Below the pieces are notes generated by a model that was not told the origin of the DNA, searched no databases, and was given only the letters and a program-made list of their open reading frames with translations. Positions 1 through 6,864 of a DNA stretch of 8,908 nucleotides are shown piece after piece. Origin of the DNA: Halobacteriales archaeon (GTDB lineage: Archaea; Halobacteriota; Halobacteria; Halobacteriales; SKSH01). Position numbers and translations under genes: made by a program. The DNA lies in NCBI GenBank assembly GCA_007118075.1, contig SKSH01000050.1:1-8908 (forward strand), written 5' to 3'. Position 1 is the stretch's first letter. Every line of letters starts with the position of its first letter.

Positions 1-645
1 ATCGCCAAACTTGAGTCGAAGCTCACCGCGATGGAGCCGGTAAATCACAAGGCAGTCGAACAGTACGACCGGCTCGCTGAGGAGGTCGACCGGCTCGAAC
101 ACGACATCGAAGAGCTCGATGAGGAACGGACCGCCATCATCGAGCGGATCAACTCCTACGAGGAGGAGAAGCGGGTCGCCTTCATGGAGGCGTACGAAGC
201 GATCGATGAGGAGTACCAGACGGTCTTTCGAACCCTCTCTGGAGGTACGGCAGCCCTCGAGCTGGAGAACGAAGAAGATCCCTTCGATGGTGGTCTGATG
301 ATGCGAGCACAACCCGAGGACAAGTTCGTCGGGTCACTCGAACAGCTCTCAGGCGGGGAGAAATCGCTGACGGCACTCTCGTTGATCTTCGCCATTCAGC
401 GATATCGCCCAGCTCCGTTTTACGCACTCGACGAGATTGACGCGTTCCTCGATGCAGCCAACCTCGACCGTATCGGTGACCTGCTCGAATCCCATCGCGA
501 TGACGGGCAGTTCATCGTCATCTCACATCACGCCGATCTGCTCGAACGGGCCGATCGGATTATCGGGGTCTCGATGCCTGAAGATCGGGGAGCGAGTCAG
601 GTGTCGGGAATCCACCTCGCCGGAGGTATACCAGCGGATGACTGA
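1..645 (+). CDS. smc: Chromosome segregation ATPase Smc, C-terminal part (5' end outside window)
   Basis: This is the C-terminal ATPase end of an SMC protein, the ring-forming ATPase that organises and helps segregate chromosomes. The frame is open from base 1 to the TGA at 643-645, giving 214 visible residues of a family that usually has about 1,150-1,200. In this fragment the end of the coiled coil is seen first (charged heptad-like sequence, about residues 1-60), beginning just before the characteristic EPVN turn. Then come the ABC signature LSGGEK (116-121), the Walker B stretch FYALDEID (140-147, Asp144/Glu145) and the switch-region His in VISHH (about 176). The N-terminal Walker A, first coiled coil and hinge lie outside the window. 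scpA starts inside its last codons, as expected for kleisin partners made together. The sequence resembles haloarchaeal Smc. An internal ATG at 31 is not the start, because coding clearly continues upstream. Confidence 0.96.
   Translation: MAKLESKLTAMEPVNHKAVEQYDRLAEEVDRLEHDIEELDEERTAIIERINSYEEEKRVAFMEAYEAIDEEYQTVFRTLSGGTAALELENEEDPFDGGLMMRAQPEDKFVGSLEQLSGGEKSLTALSLIFAIQRYRPAPFYALDEIDAFLDAANLDRIGDLLESHRDDGQFIVISHHADLLERADRIIGVSMPEDRGASQVSGIHLAGGIPADD
622..627 (+). promoter_or_regulatory. Shine-Dalgarno site that sets the scpA start
   Basis: GGAGGT at 622-627 lies 10 nt before the ATG at 638, inside the last codons of smc. It supports 638 as the scpA start, rather than the much longer open frame that runs back to about 437 and would overlap the conserved Smc head. 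Confidence 0.7.
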
Positions 646-1483
646 TGGTATCGATGCGGAGCGTGGCGAGTTCGATGATCTTGGCAAGGACGATTCGCTC
701 GAACACCTGTTAGGTGATCGGCCACTCGAACAACCGATTGAACTCCTCGTCCAGCTAGCGGATGAGGGTGATATCGATCCATGGGACCTCGACCTCATCG
801 CGGTCACGGATGCCTTCCTCGACCGTATCGACGACGCTGACCTGGTCGTGTCGGCTCGGACACTCTTTTATGCAAGCGTTCTACTCCGGATGAAGAGCGA
901 TGCGGTTGTCGGGGGGCATGAAGAACCGCCCGAAGAGATCCACGAACCATTCGACGAACCGATGGGCGATCCCGTTTCAGCACTCGAGGCAGAGATGGAT
1001 CGCCGGCTCACCCGAAAGCGAGCTCGAGGGACGCCGACAACCCTCGCAGAGTTGATCCGTGAGCTCCAGCGGGCAGAGCGAGACCGGTTCTGGAAGCGCT
1101 CTCGAAGCTACGATACCTCTGAGCGTGGTCGGTATGGCCCACAGACGCTCGATTACCGCGAACTGGATGGCATGCATGCACCAGGGGATGCAGTCGGACA
1201 GGTATCCGATACCCCCCATCACGAGAACCTCGAATCGGTCTTGCTCCCGCTGCTCGAGCACATCGAAGAGCGGTTCGAGACTACCCCCTCGGTCGCCTTC
1301 GAGTCGGTGATACACCTGGGCCCATCGCCCGGACGGGTGTTCGCCGCATTAGTCTTCCTCGAGCACCGGGGAGCGATCAGACTCCGTCAGCGAGAACTCT
1401 ATCATCCCCTCTCCATCGAAGAGGGTCCTGCAGGGACGACCGCAGGGTACACACCTCGTGGAGAAGGCGAAGACGAACCGTGA
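638..1483 (+). CDS. scpA: Segregation and condensation protein A (kleisin ScpA)
   Basis: This 281-residue protein is the kleisin subunit that bridges the two heads of the Smc dimer. The N-terminal kleisin motif is clear at about residues 34-64 (IELLVQLADEGDIDPWDLDL, then a DAFLDRI helix), followed by the conserved FYASVLLRMKSDA stretch (78-89). The middle is an acidic, variable linker with an EMDRRLTRKRARG element at 119-131. A predicted winged-helix domain (about 205-255, including VFAALVFLEHRGAIRLRQ) would contact the other Smc head, and a short acidic tail follows. The ATG at 638 overlaps the smc stop by 8 nt and has an SD site 10 nt upstream, which suggests translational coupling. Overall it resembles haloarchaeal ScpA. 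No scpB is present next to it in this window. Confidence 0.93.
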   Translation: MTDGIDAERGEFDDLGKDDSLEHLLGDRPLEQPIELLVQLADEGDIDPWDLDLIAVTDAFLDRIDDADLVVSARTLFYASVLLRMKSDAVVGGHEEPPEEIHEPFDEPMGDPVSALEAEMDRRLTRKRARGTPTTLAELIRELQRAERDRFWKRSRSYDTSERGRYGPQTLDYRELDGMHAPGDAVGQVSDTPHHENLESVLLPLLEHIEERFETTPSVAFESVIHLGPSPGRVFAALVFLEHRGAIRLRQRELYHPLSIEEGPAGTTAGYTPRGEGEDEP

Positions 1484-1495
1484 GACGGCAGGTCG

Positions 1496-1711
1496 ATGAT
1501 GTCTGATCGGTCGACTACCCCAGAGTTAGCACGCTACTGGCGGCTCCTTGCCACCATCATCGTCATGGTTGCCCTCTCCGCCGGAATGATGGTGTTCGCT
1601 GCAGGCGGTGGATTGCTCGATGCGGTCATCATCGGCGGGGTTGGTCTCTTCGTCGGGTTCGGGGTCGCGGCATACATCTGGCAGCTCATCAGAAGGTCGC
1701 GCAGACGATGA
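1496..1711 (+). CDS. Small two-helix membrane protein, function unknown
   Basis: I do not recognise this 71-residue protein. A polar N-terminus (about 1-15) is followed by two hydrophobic segments, about residues 17-37 (rich in I, V, M, A) and 40-62 (Gly-rich, with GGVGLFVGFGVAAYIW). The C-terminus is very basic (RRSRRR, 66-71). By the positive-inside rule both ends should be cytoplasmic, giving a helical hairpin in the membrane. It starts 12 nt after the scpA stop on the same strand, so it is probably co-transcribed with smc-scpA. Two adjacent ATGs (1496 and 1499) are both possible starts, and only a weak AGGT precedes them. A role in anchoring the Smc complex would be speculation. It converges with the metalloprotease gene, with 2 bp between the stop codons. 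Confidence 0.75.
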   Translation: MMSDRSTTPELARYWRLLATIIVMVALSAGMMVFAAGGGLLDAVIIGGVGLFVGFGVAAYIWQLIRRSRRR

Positions 1712-1713
1712 AA

Positions 1714-2661
1714 TCAGGGATCGACCCGCTCGATCCATCGCATCGGATCACGGAGCTCTTGTTGGGTCGGTAGATTCTCTGGAGCATCCCAGACCTCGAG
1801 GGTGGCGGTGATCCCACGGTTCTGCTCGATGGTGAGGACAAACTCCCGTCCCTTCGAGTACTGCTCTCGCTTCGCTGTGATCCCCAACAGCCAATCGACA
1901 AGTTGTTGAATCGGACCAAGCCCGGCACGTTTTGCCTCCAATCGATCACGGAGGGTTGTGACATCGGCCTCGATCGACGCATCCATCAGGAGCTCAGCGA
2001 ATCCCTCAATCACGGTCATCGTCCGTGTGAGGGCGGCGATCCCTTGGTGATCGAAACGACCGCTTGCAAGTGAGGACAACACCGCCGAGAGTTGTGTCTC
2101 GAGGTGTGGCTTGAGCCAGGGTGCCAGATCGAACTCTGCCGCATGGGTCACCTCGTGATGTAAAATCCATTGGCGGAACATTTCCTCATCAACGGCAAGC
2201 TCGGTGGCGACATGTTGCACATTCGGATGGACGACGTACAACGCCATCTCCTCAACATCGCCAAAGAGTGCTGGTTCATACTGTCCGACGACGCGGCGGC
2301 CGAGCACGGCCAGGGTGAATGCGGCTGACCCGGTGTTGACATATCTCGCCAGATCCGGGCCCTGCTGTGTGGCCATTACAGGATCGAGCATCCGGCCGAA
2401 AGAGGTAGCTGCCTGCTCGATCCAGTGGTGTCGGTCGACGATCTCGATGGTCTCAGGGAGGTCTATCTCGATACCGACGGTGGCTGAAACAGCATCACGG
2501 GCCTCGATGACCGCGGTTCGATAGGACTCCTCTGTCTCGAGATCGAGACCGAGAGACCCACGAGGGGTTGATGCGACCGCTGCGTCAGCTGCAGCCTGCC
2601 AATCGACCATCCTCCTCCGGTCGGCGTTCTGGATGGCCGTCAGGCTCTCGTATATCCCCAC
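1714..2661 (-). CDS. Zincin-2 / DUF2342-family putative zinc-dependent metalloprotease
   Basis: This 315-residue protein has a gluzincin-type HExxH motif, HEVTHAAEF, at residues 169-177 (His169, Glu170, His173). About 45 residues later, helix VIEGFAELLMD (217-227) offers Glu219 or Glu223 as a possible third zinc ligand. These features, the length, and the N-terminal VDWQAAADAA segment (19-28) match the zincin-2 / DUF2342 family of Actinobacteria and haloarchaea. That family is often labelled 'coenzyme F420 biosynthesis-associated', a name that comes from co-occurrence, not biochemistry. I see no signal peptide or membrane segment, so it is probably cytoplasmic. The start used is GTG at 2661, because family members usually carry about 20 residues before the DW segment. 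The ATG at 2610 is the alternative, but the purine run before it touches the codon with no spacing. There is no SD before 2661, so the mRNA may be leaderless. Substrate is unknown. Confidence 0.82.
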   Translation of the reverse strand: MGIYESLTAIQNADRRRMVDWQAAADAAVASTPRGSLGLDLETEESYRTAVIEARDAVSATVGIEIDLPETIEIVDRHHWIEQAATSFGRMLDPVMATQQGPDLARYVNTGSAAFTLAVLGRRVVGQYEPALFGDVEEMALYVVHPNVQHVATELAVDEEMFRQWILHHEVTHAAEFDLAPWLKPHLETQLSAVLSSLASGRFDHQGIAALTRTMTVIEGFAELLMDASIEADVTTLRDRLEAKRAGLGPIQQLVDWLLGITAKREQYSKGREFVLTIEQNRGITATLEVWDAPENLPTQQELRDPMRWIERVDP

Positions 2662-2765
2662 ACCAATGAAATGGGCACTGGCTCCTGGAAAAGGCTTCGA
2701 CCGTCACACAGCCGAGTTCCAGTCACAACCATTATACCCGACCGTTCCAACCTCTGCATATACGA
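2662..2765. promoter_or_regulatory. Divergent intergenic region with a candidate TATA box for rpl37e
   Basis: This 104-bp gap separates the divergent metalloprotease and rpl37e genes and must hold both promoters. On the + strand ATTATA at 2731-2736 is centred about 32 nt before the rpl37e ATG. That would place transcription start near 2758-2762, giving a leaderless or nearly leaderless mRNA; no SD sequence is visible before that ATG. For the minus-strand gene I see only a poor pyrimidine stretch around 2688-2695 and no convincing TATA box. Confidence 0.4.
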
Positions 2766-2939
2766 ATGACCGCTAAGGGAACCCCAAGCCAGGGGAAGAA
2801 GAATAAACAGATCCACGTCAAATGTCGACGCTGTGGCGAGAAATCCTACCACAAGAAGCAAGCGGTATGTTCGTCATGTGGTTTTGGGAAGTCGGCCCGT
2901 CGTCGTGGATACGCCTGGCAGAGTAAAGCTGGCGAATAG
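2766..2939 (+). CDS. rpl37e: Large-subunit ribosomal protein eL37 (L37e)
   Basis: This 57-residue, strongly basic protein starts MTAKGTPSQGKKNK and carries a zinc ribbon with Cys20, Cys23, Cys35 and Cys38 (CX2C-X11-CX2C). It ends with the basic RRRGYAWQ stretch. Length, cysteine spacing and N-terminal sequence match archaeal/eukaryotic eL37, a zinc-binding protein that contacts 23S rRNA in the 50S subunit. It is absent from Bacteria, so it fixes this DNA as archaeal. It stands out from the lysine-poor proteins around it by its many Lys and Arg residues, as expected for an rRNA-binding protein. The ATG at 2766 has a TATA-like box about 32 nt upstream and no SD. The TAG at 2937-2939 is one base before the purF ATG, so the two are almost certainly co-transcribed. 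In haloarchaea rpl37e usually follows an lsm gene, but none is present here. Confidence 0.95.
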   Translation: MTAKGTPSQGKKNKQIHVKCRRCGEKSYHKKQAVCSSCGFGKSARRRGYAWQSKAGE

Positions 2940-2940
2940 G

Positions 2941-4353
2941 ATGCACGAGAAGTGCGGTGTAGTTGGCATCGCACACGCCAACGATGCCGTCGCCAGATCG
3001 TTGTACGATGCGATGTATGCACTTCAGCACCGCGGCCAGGAGGCCGCAGGTATCGTCACCCACGATGGGTTTCAGCAGCACGAACACATCGAACTTGGGC
3101 TGGTCGGTGATGCCTTCGAGGCTGCCGATCTTGAGCGACTCCAAGGGAGCGCAGGAATCGGTCACGTCAGATATCCGACCGACGGGTCGCTCGACCGCTC
3201 CTGTGCCCAACCGTTCACGGTCTCGTTCAAAAGCGGTGCGCTGGCACTGAGTCACAACGGGAACCTCGTGAATGCAGATGATCGCCGAGATGCCCTTGCT
3301 GAGCGTGGACACACGTTCACCTCGACTGGCGATACGGAGGTGATCGCCCATGAACTGGCTGCTCAGCTACTCGAGGAGGACATCGTCGATGCCATCGAGT
3401 CGACGATGCAGCGGGTTCACGGGTCATACTCACTCACAATCATGCACGACGATCGCGTGATGGGTGTCCGCGATCCACTCGGCAATCGACCTCTTTGCCT
3501 CGGACGGATCCCAGGCGGGCATGTACTTGCCAGCGAGAGTGTTGCACTCGATACCCTCGGTGGAGAGCTCATCCGAGAGGTCCGACCCGGAGAGCTCATC
3601 ATCCTCGATACCGACGGTTCTGGCTATACAAGTCATCAATTGGTCGATGCACCCAACAGCGCGCATTGCTTCTTCGAATGGGTCTACTTCGCCAGACCTG
3701 ACAGCACCATCGAAGGGAGATTGGTCTATGAGATGCGCCGGGAGCTCGGCCGGAAACTTTGGGCTGAGAGTGGGGTGCAGACAGACGTGGTCGTACCAGT
3801 TCCAGACAGCGGCCGTGCGTTTGCCAGCGGGTATGCCGAGACCGCGACGGGTGTGGAGTTCGCCGAGGGTCTCATGAAGAACCGGTATGTCGGCAGAACA
3901 TTCATCATGCCAACCCAGGCTGAGCGAGAGCGAGCCGTACGTGCCAAACTCAATCCGATCAAATCGACAGTCGAGGGGAAGACGGTGACACTCATCGACG
4001 ATAGCATCGTCCGTGGTACCACCTCGAGACAGCTCGTCCAGATACTCCGTGACGCAGGAGCAACCGAGGTTCATCTGAGGATTGGATCACCGCCGATCAC
4101 CGCCCCCTGTTACATGGGTATCGACATGGCCACACGAGATGAGCTCATTGCACACGACCGAACGATCGAGGAGATCGAAACAGAGATCGGTGCTGACAGC
4201 CTGGCATATCTCTCTCCCGAGGCGATCGCCGATGCGCTAGCGTTCGCATTCGACGACCTCTGCATGGCATGTGTCACCGGCAAATATCCGTATGCGGTCG
4301 AAGGAGAGGAGATGGATCGTTCCACCAAACAGGCACTGGCTCCGAGCGACTGA
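2941..4353 (+). CDS. purF: Amidophosphoribosyltransferase (glutamine PRPP amidotransferase)
   Basis: This 470-residue enzyme makes 5-phosphoribosylamine from PRPP and glutamine, the first step of purine synthesis. The N-terminal Ntn glutaminase domain (about 1-230) begins MHEKCGVVGI. Cys5 is the expected nucleophile, exposed after removal of a four-residue propeptide. HNGNL (105-109) and TGDTE (129-133) are the usual glutamine-site motifs. The phosphoribosyltransferase domain carries the PRPP loop VTLIDDSIVRGTT (349-361). Cys243, Cys390, Cys441 and Cys444 match the four [4Fe-4S] ligands of the Bacillus-type enzyme, so an oxygen-sensitive cluster is likely. One oddity is RYPTDG (78-82) where the family normally has RYSTAG or RYPTAG. 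The frame is open back to 2833, but that part only overlaps rpl37e, and the ATG at 2941 matches the family N-terminus. No clear SD is present; it is likely coupled to rpl37e. It converges with the aspartokinase gene, 7 bp between stops. Confidence 0.96.
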   Translation: MHEKCGVVGIAHANDAVARSLYDAMYALQHRGQEAAGIVTHDGFQQHEHIELGLVGDAFEAADLERLQGSAGIGHVRYPTDGSLDRSCAQPFTVSFKSGALALSHNGNLVNADDRRDALAERGHTFTSTGDTEVIAHELAAQLLEEDIVDAIESTMQRVHGSYSLTIMHDDRVMGVRDPLGNRPLCLGRIPGGHVLASESVALDTLGGELIREVRPGELIILDTDGSGYTSHQLVDAPNSAHCFFEWVYFARPDSTIEGRLVYEMRRELGRKLWAESGVQTDVVVPVPDSGRAFASGYAETATGVEFAEGLMKNRYVGRTFIMPTQAERERAVRAKLNPIKSTVEGKTVTLIDDSIVRGTTSRQLVQILRDAGATEVHLRIGSPPITAPCYMGIDMATRDELIAHDRTIEEIETEIGADSLAYLSPEAIADALAFAFDDLCMACVTGKYPYAVEGEEMDRSTKQALAPSD

Positions 4354-4360
4354 GCCCGGT

Positions 4361-5779
4361 TCAGGACCCAGTCACCGACGATCGTTCGACCGGATCATTC
4401 TCATGAGATGCGTGTTCGAAGAGTGCCATATGAAGTGCCTGCATCGCCGTGGGTAGATCTGATTCGTCAACGACGAACGACATCGCGACGTTCGATGAGC
4501 CGACACTGATCATGTCGACGTTCACACCAGCCTCACCAACCACGCTGAAGACACGGCCTGCCACCCCCTCGCGAAGCCCGATGTTCCGTCCCACGATACA
4601 GATCAACGAATACCCACGTTCGCCAGATATCGCTTCGACGGTTGGTATCCCGGTCTGTTCGAGGATCGCCGCTGCGCGATCGGTATCCTGTCCATTGACC
4701 AACAATGCGAAGGTGGCCTGACTCGCTGCCATGTTGACGATGTTGATGTCGTGCTCACTGAGAGTCTGGAACACCTTGGCTCCGACACCGGGTTCATACG
4801 CCATCGCAGAACCGTGCATCCTGACGATTCCGAATCCCTCTCGCGTCCCGATCGCCCGGAGCTGATCTGGTTCCTCCCTTGGTGGACCGATCTTGGTCCC
4901 TGGTGTCTCAGTATGTGCCCCGCGAACGACCACAGGAATCTGCCGTTTTCTGACCGGTTCTAACGTCCGTGGATGGAGCACCTGGACACCGAGGTATGCG
5001 AGTTCAGCAGCTTCATCGTACGTCATGAACGGGACCACTTTCGCTGACGAAATGCGAGCCGGGTCTGCGGTGAGGAATCCCTCGACATCCTTCCATATCT
5101 CAAGTCGTGTGGCATCGAGCGAGTTGGAGATGATAGCCGCGGAATAATCAGAGCCACCACGGCCGAAGGTGGTGATATCACCGTGGTTGCTTCGGCCGAA
5201 GTACCCGGTTATCACGGGGATCGTACCTTCGGCAAGGTGATCGAGCAATGGCTCCCGGATACGGTCGGTCGTCTCTGCCAGTCGCACTGTCGCTCTGCCG
5301 AAGATTCCATCGGTGATCACACCGAGCTCGTCGGCATCGATGCTCACCGCAGCTGAACCAGACTCCTGCAGCGACATCGCGATCACCCGAGCGGCGAGTC
5401 GCTCGCCGATCGCACAAATAGCATCACGAGCTCGAGGGGTTGTCTCACCTCGGTGTTGGATCGTCTGCAACCGCTCGCGTAGATCTTCGAGGACCGCATC
5501 TATCGGTGCCATGTCAATCGACCGCGAGACCCCCGCCGAGAGCATCTGTTGATGTCTCGATCGGATATCCTCGATGAACGAGTCGAGTGAGGCGGTACCG
5601 TCCTCAACCTCCTCGATCACCGCAAAGAGCGAGTCGGTCGTCCCATTGAGGGCGGATACCACCACGACCGGCGGTTGATCCAAACGACTGATTCGTTCGG
5701 TGACCGATACGATATCGGGAGGGGTCCGAAGTACGGAGCCACCGACTTTGATGACAACGGTGCCTGCTTGTTCACTCAT
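4361..5779 (-). CDS. Aspartate kinase, monofunctional, two C-terminal ACT domains
   Basis: This 472-residue cytoplasmic enzyme should phosphorylate aspartate to 4-aspartyl phosphate, the entry to the aspartate-family pathway. The amino-acid kinase domain (about 1-300) shows KVGGS (11-15), VVVVSALNGTTD (38-49), GERLAA (125-130), FGRGGSDYSAA (205-215), EIWKDVEG (227-234), TADP (237-240) and LGVQVLHPRTLEP (263-275). Two ACT domains follow (about 306-383 and 388-455), the usual site of feedback inhibition by Thr or Lys. There is no homoserine dehydrogenase fusion. The length is close to that of monofunctional archaeal aspartokinases. The first loop reads KVGGSV rather than the canonical KFGGTS, so this is a divergent member; the rest argues against glutamate or acetylglutamate kinase. 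The ATG overlaps the tyrA stop (ATGA, 5776-5779) with GGAGGAG 8 nt upstream. It is the last gene seen in the trpC-aroA-tyrA operon, which suggests a link to aromatic synthesis. I leave the symbol open (lysC/thrA type). Confidence 0.9.
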   Translation of the reverse strand: MSEQAGTVVIKVGGSVLRTPPDIVSVTERISRLDQPPVVVVSALNGTTDSLFAVIEEVEDGTASLDSFIEDIRSRHQQMLSAGVSRSIDMAPIDAVLEDLRERLQTIQHRGETTPRARDAICAIGERLAARVIAMSLQESGSAAVSIDADELGVITDGIFGRATVRLAETTDRIREPLLDHLAEGTIPVITGYFGRSNHGDITTFGRGGSDYSAAIISNSLDATRLEIWKDVEGFLTADPARISSAKVVPFMTYDEAAELAYLGVQVLHPRTLEPVRKRQIPVVVRGAHTETPGTKIGPPREEPDQLRAIGTREGFGIVRMHGSAMAYEPGVGAKVFQTLSEHDINIVNMAASQATFALLVNGQDTDRAAAILEQTGIPTVEAISGERGYSLICIVGRNIGLREGVAGRVFSVVGEAGVNVDMISVGSSNVAMSFVVDESDLPTAMQALHMALFEHASHENDPVERSSVTGS

Positions 5780-6864
5780 GGATGACGCTCCTCCACGGTC
5801 CCGTTGAAGAGGTGGCGGTACCGGCGCATCGCGTCCTCGAAGGCATCCGGATCGAGTCGATCGCGACGGAGCTGTTCGAGTGCCTGTTCGAGCCGGTCGT
5901 AGAGTGCTGGTGCATGTTGATTCAATGCCTGAATTTGCCGATACAATTGTGGATCTCTATGGACGATCTCCTCGGTGACGGTCATCTGCCTCGAGAAGGA
6001 ACCACCACCGCGTTCATCCAACTCCTCGATCGTGAACGGTGCCCGTGAGAGTACCTCTGCACAGAGGAGACTCACAGCCTGTGGCAGGAGTTGTGTAAAC
6101 GCCATGGCCTCGTCGTGTGAGTCCAACGGTACCTCGACGACCGTCGCAAGGGTGGGTTCGAGAAGTAATCTAGCCGCCTCGAGACCATCTGCGTGTCCGC
6201 AGTCACACAGCAGGACGTATTTATCGCTGAGAACGCGGGTTCCAGGACCCCACATCGGGTGTGCACTCGCGATCGGTTGAACTGAACCGAGGCGTTCGAG
6301 TTCGTCGATGAATGGTGATTTCAACGAGGCCACGTCGACGATGGGTGTCTCGATACCCTCAAGCGATCGCAAGACCGTGCCCACGGTATCCGGTGGAACG
6401 GAGATGAGCACCCAATCAGCAGCTACTGCTGCTGGTCGGAGTTGCTCAGCTACCTGAAAACCAGGTGGTGACCCAGCAGGATCATGGATGGTCACCTCGT
6501 GACCGATCCCGTCGAGATAATCGGCGAACCACGTTCCCATCTGCCCGGCGCCACCCACGATAAGTACCGATCCGGTGGTCTCGGTCGCGGTCGATCTGGC
6601 GGCGTCTTCTTGCACCCGAAGCGTCTCAGTGAAGAGTTCGTTGGCGATGCGTTCGCCGGCGGTCGGTTCGAGCTCACGGGTCTCAAATCCAGTCCGGTAG
6701 CGGTCGACCACCGACCGTTCGACCACGAAATCCCTCGGCCCCAATCCCTGTGACCGCTTGATCGCCCCAGCATCGGCCGCGAGGGAGACCCGCTCGGCGA
6801 TGAGGTCCATCAGCTCGGCATCAAGCGCCTCGATCCTCGTCCGGATGTCACCGAGGTTATCCAT
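5776..6864 (-). CDS. tyrA: Bifunctional chorismate mutase / prephenate dehydrogenase
   Basis: This 362-residue fusion should convert chorismate to prephenate and then oxidise it to 4-hydroxyphenylpyruvate for tyrosine synthesis. The AroQ-type mutase domain (about 1-90) has Arg8, Arg25, Lys36, Arg50 and Gln85 at the positions of the catalytic residues of E. coli chorismate mutase. A short Ser/Thr-rich linker leads to the dehydrogenase domain. There VLIVGGAGQMG (100-110) is the nucleotide-binding GxGxxG, and Asp128 after the next strand suggests NAD. HPMWGP (202-207) contains the catalytic His, HDEAMAF (250-256) is conserved, and Arg292 is the likely prephenate-binding Arg. Length and order match E. 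coli TyrA (373 residues); there is no C-terminal ACT domain. The ATG at 6864 is chosen over a TTG at 6885 because GGAGGTG lies 8 nt before it and the domain begins there. It follows aroA after 45 nt and overlaps the aspartokinase start by 4 nt. Confidence 0.93.
   Translation of the reverse strand: MDNLGDIRTRIEALDAELMDLIAERVSLAADAGAIKRSQGLGPRDFVVERSVVDRYRTGFETRELEPTAGERIANELFTETLRVQEDAARSTATETTGSVLIVGGAGQMGTWFADYLDGIGHEVTIHDPAGSPPGFQVAEQLRPAAVAADWVLISVPPDTVGTVLRSLEGIETPIVDVASLKSPFIDELERLGSVQPIASAHPMWGPGTRVLSDKYVLLCDCGHADGLEAARLLLEPTLATVVEVPLDSHDEAMAFTQLLPQAVSLLCAEVLSRAPFTIEELDERGGGSFSRQMTVTEEIVHRDPQLYRQIQALNQHAPALYDRLEQALEQLRRDRLDPDAFEDAMRRYRHLFNGTVEERHP
5788..5794 (-). promoter_or_regulatory. 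Shine-Dalgarno site for the aspartate kinase gene
   Basis: On the minus strand this reads GGAGGAG and ends 8 nt before the ATG at 5779. It lies inside the last codons of tyrA and supports re-initiation at the ATGA overlap. Confidence 0.65.

Noticed and set aside
437..637. In-frame upstream extension of scpA over smc
   Set aside because: It runs entirely over conserved Smc head sequence, encodes no ScpA-like residues, and the ATG at 638 has an SD and the family N-terminus.
2688..2695. Pyrimidine/A-rich stretch as a TATA box for the metalloprotease gene
   Set aside because: The minus-strand sequence CCTTTTCC is at a plausible distance (about 30 nt) but does not resemble a haloarchaeal TATA box.
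2833..2940. In-frame upstream extension of purF over rpl37e
   Set aside because: The overlapping frame is plainly eL37, and PurF must begin just before its nucleophile Cys, as it does with the ATG at 2941.
3430..4074. 214-codon minus-strand open frame opposite purF
   Set aside because: It is antisense to conserved PurF domains, has no recognisable family and no promoter or SD; TCGA-rich codon use keeps antisense frames open.
4348..4373. Imperfect hairpin (GACTG...CAGTC with short inner pairs) across the convergent purF and aspartokinase stops
   Set aside because: The stem is only 5 bp with mismatches inside and there is no T-run on either side, so it is not a credible archaeal terminator.
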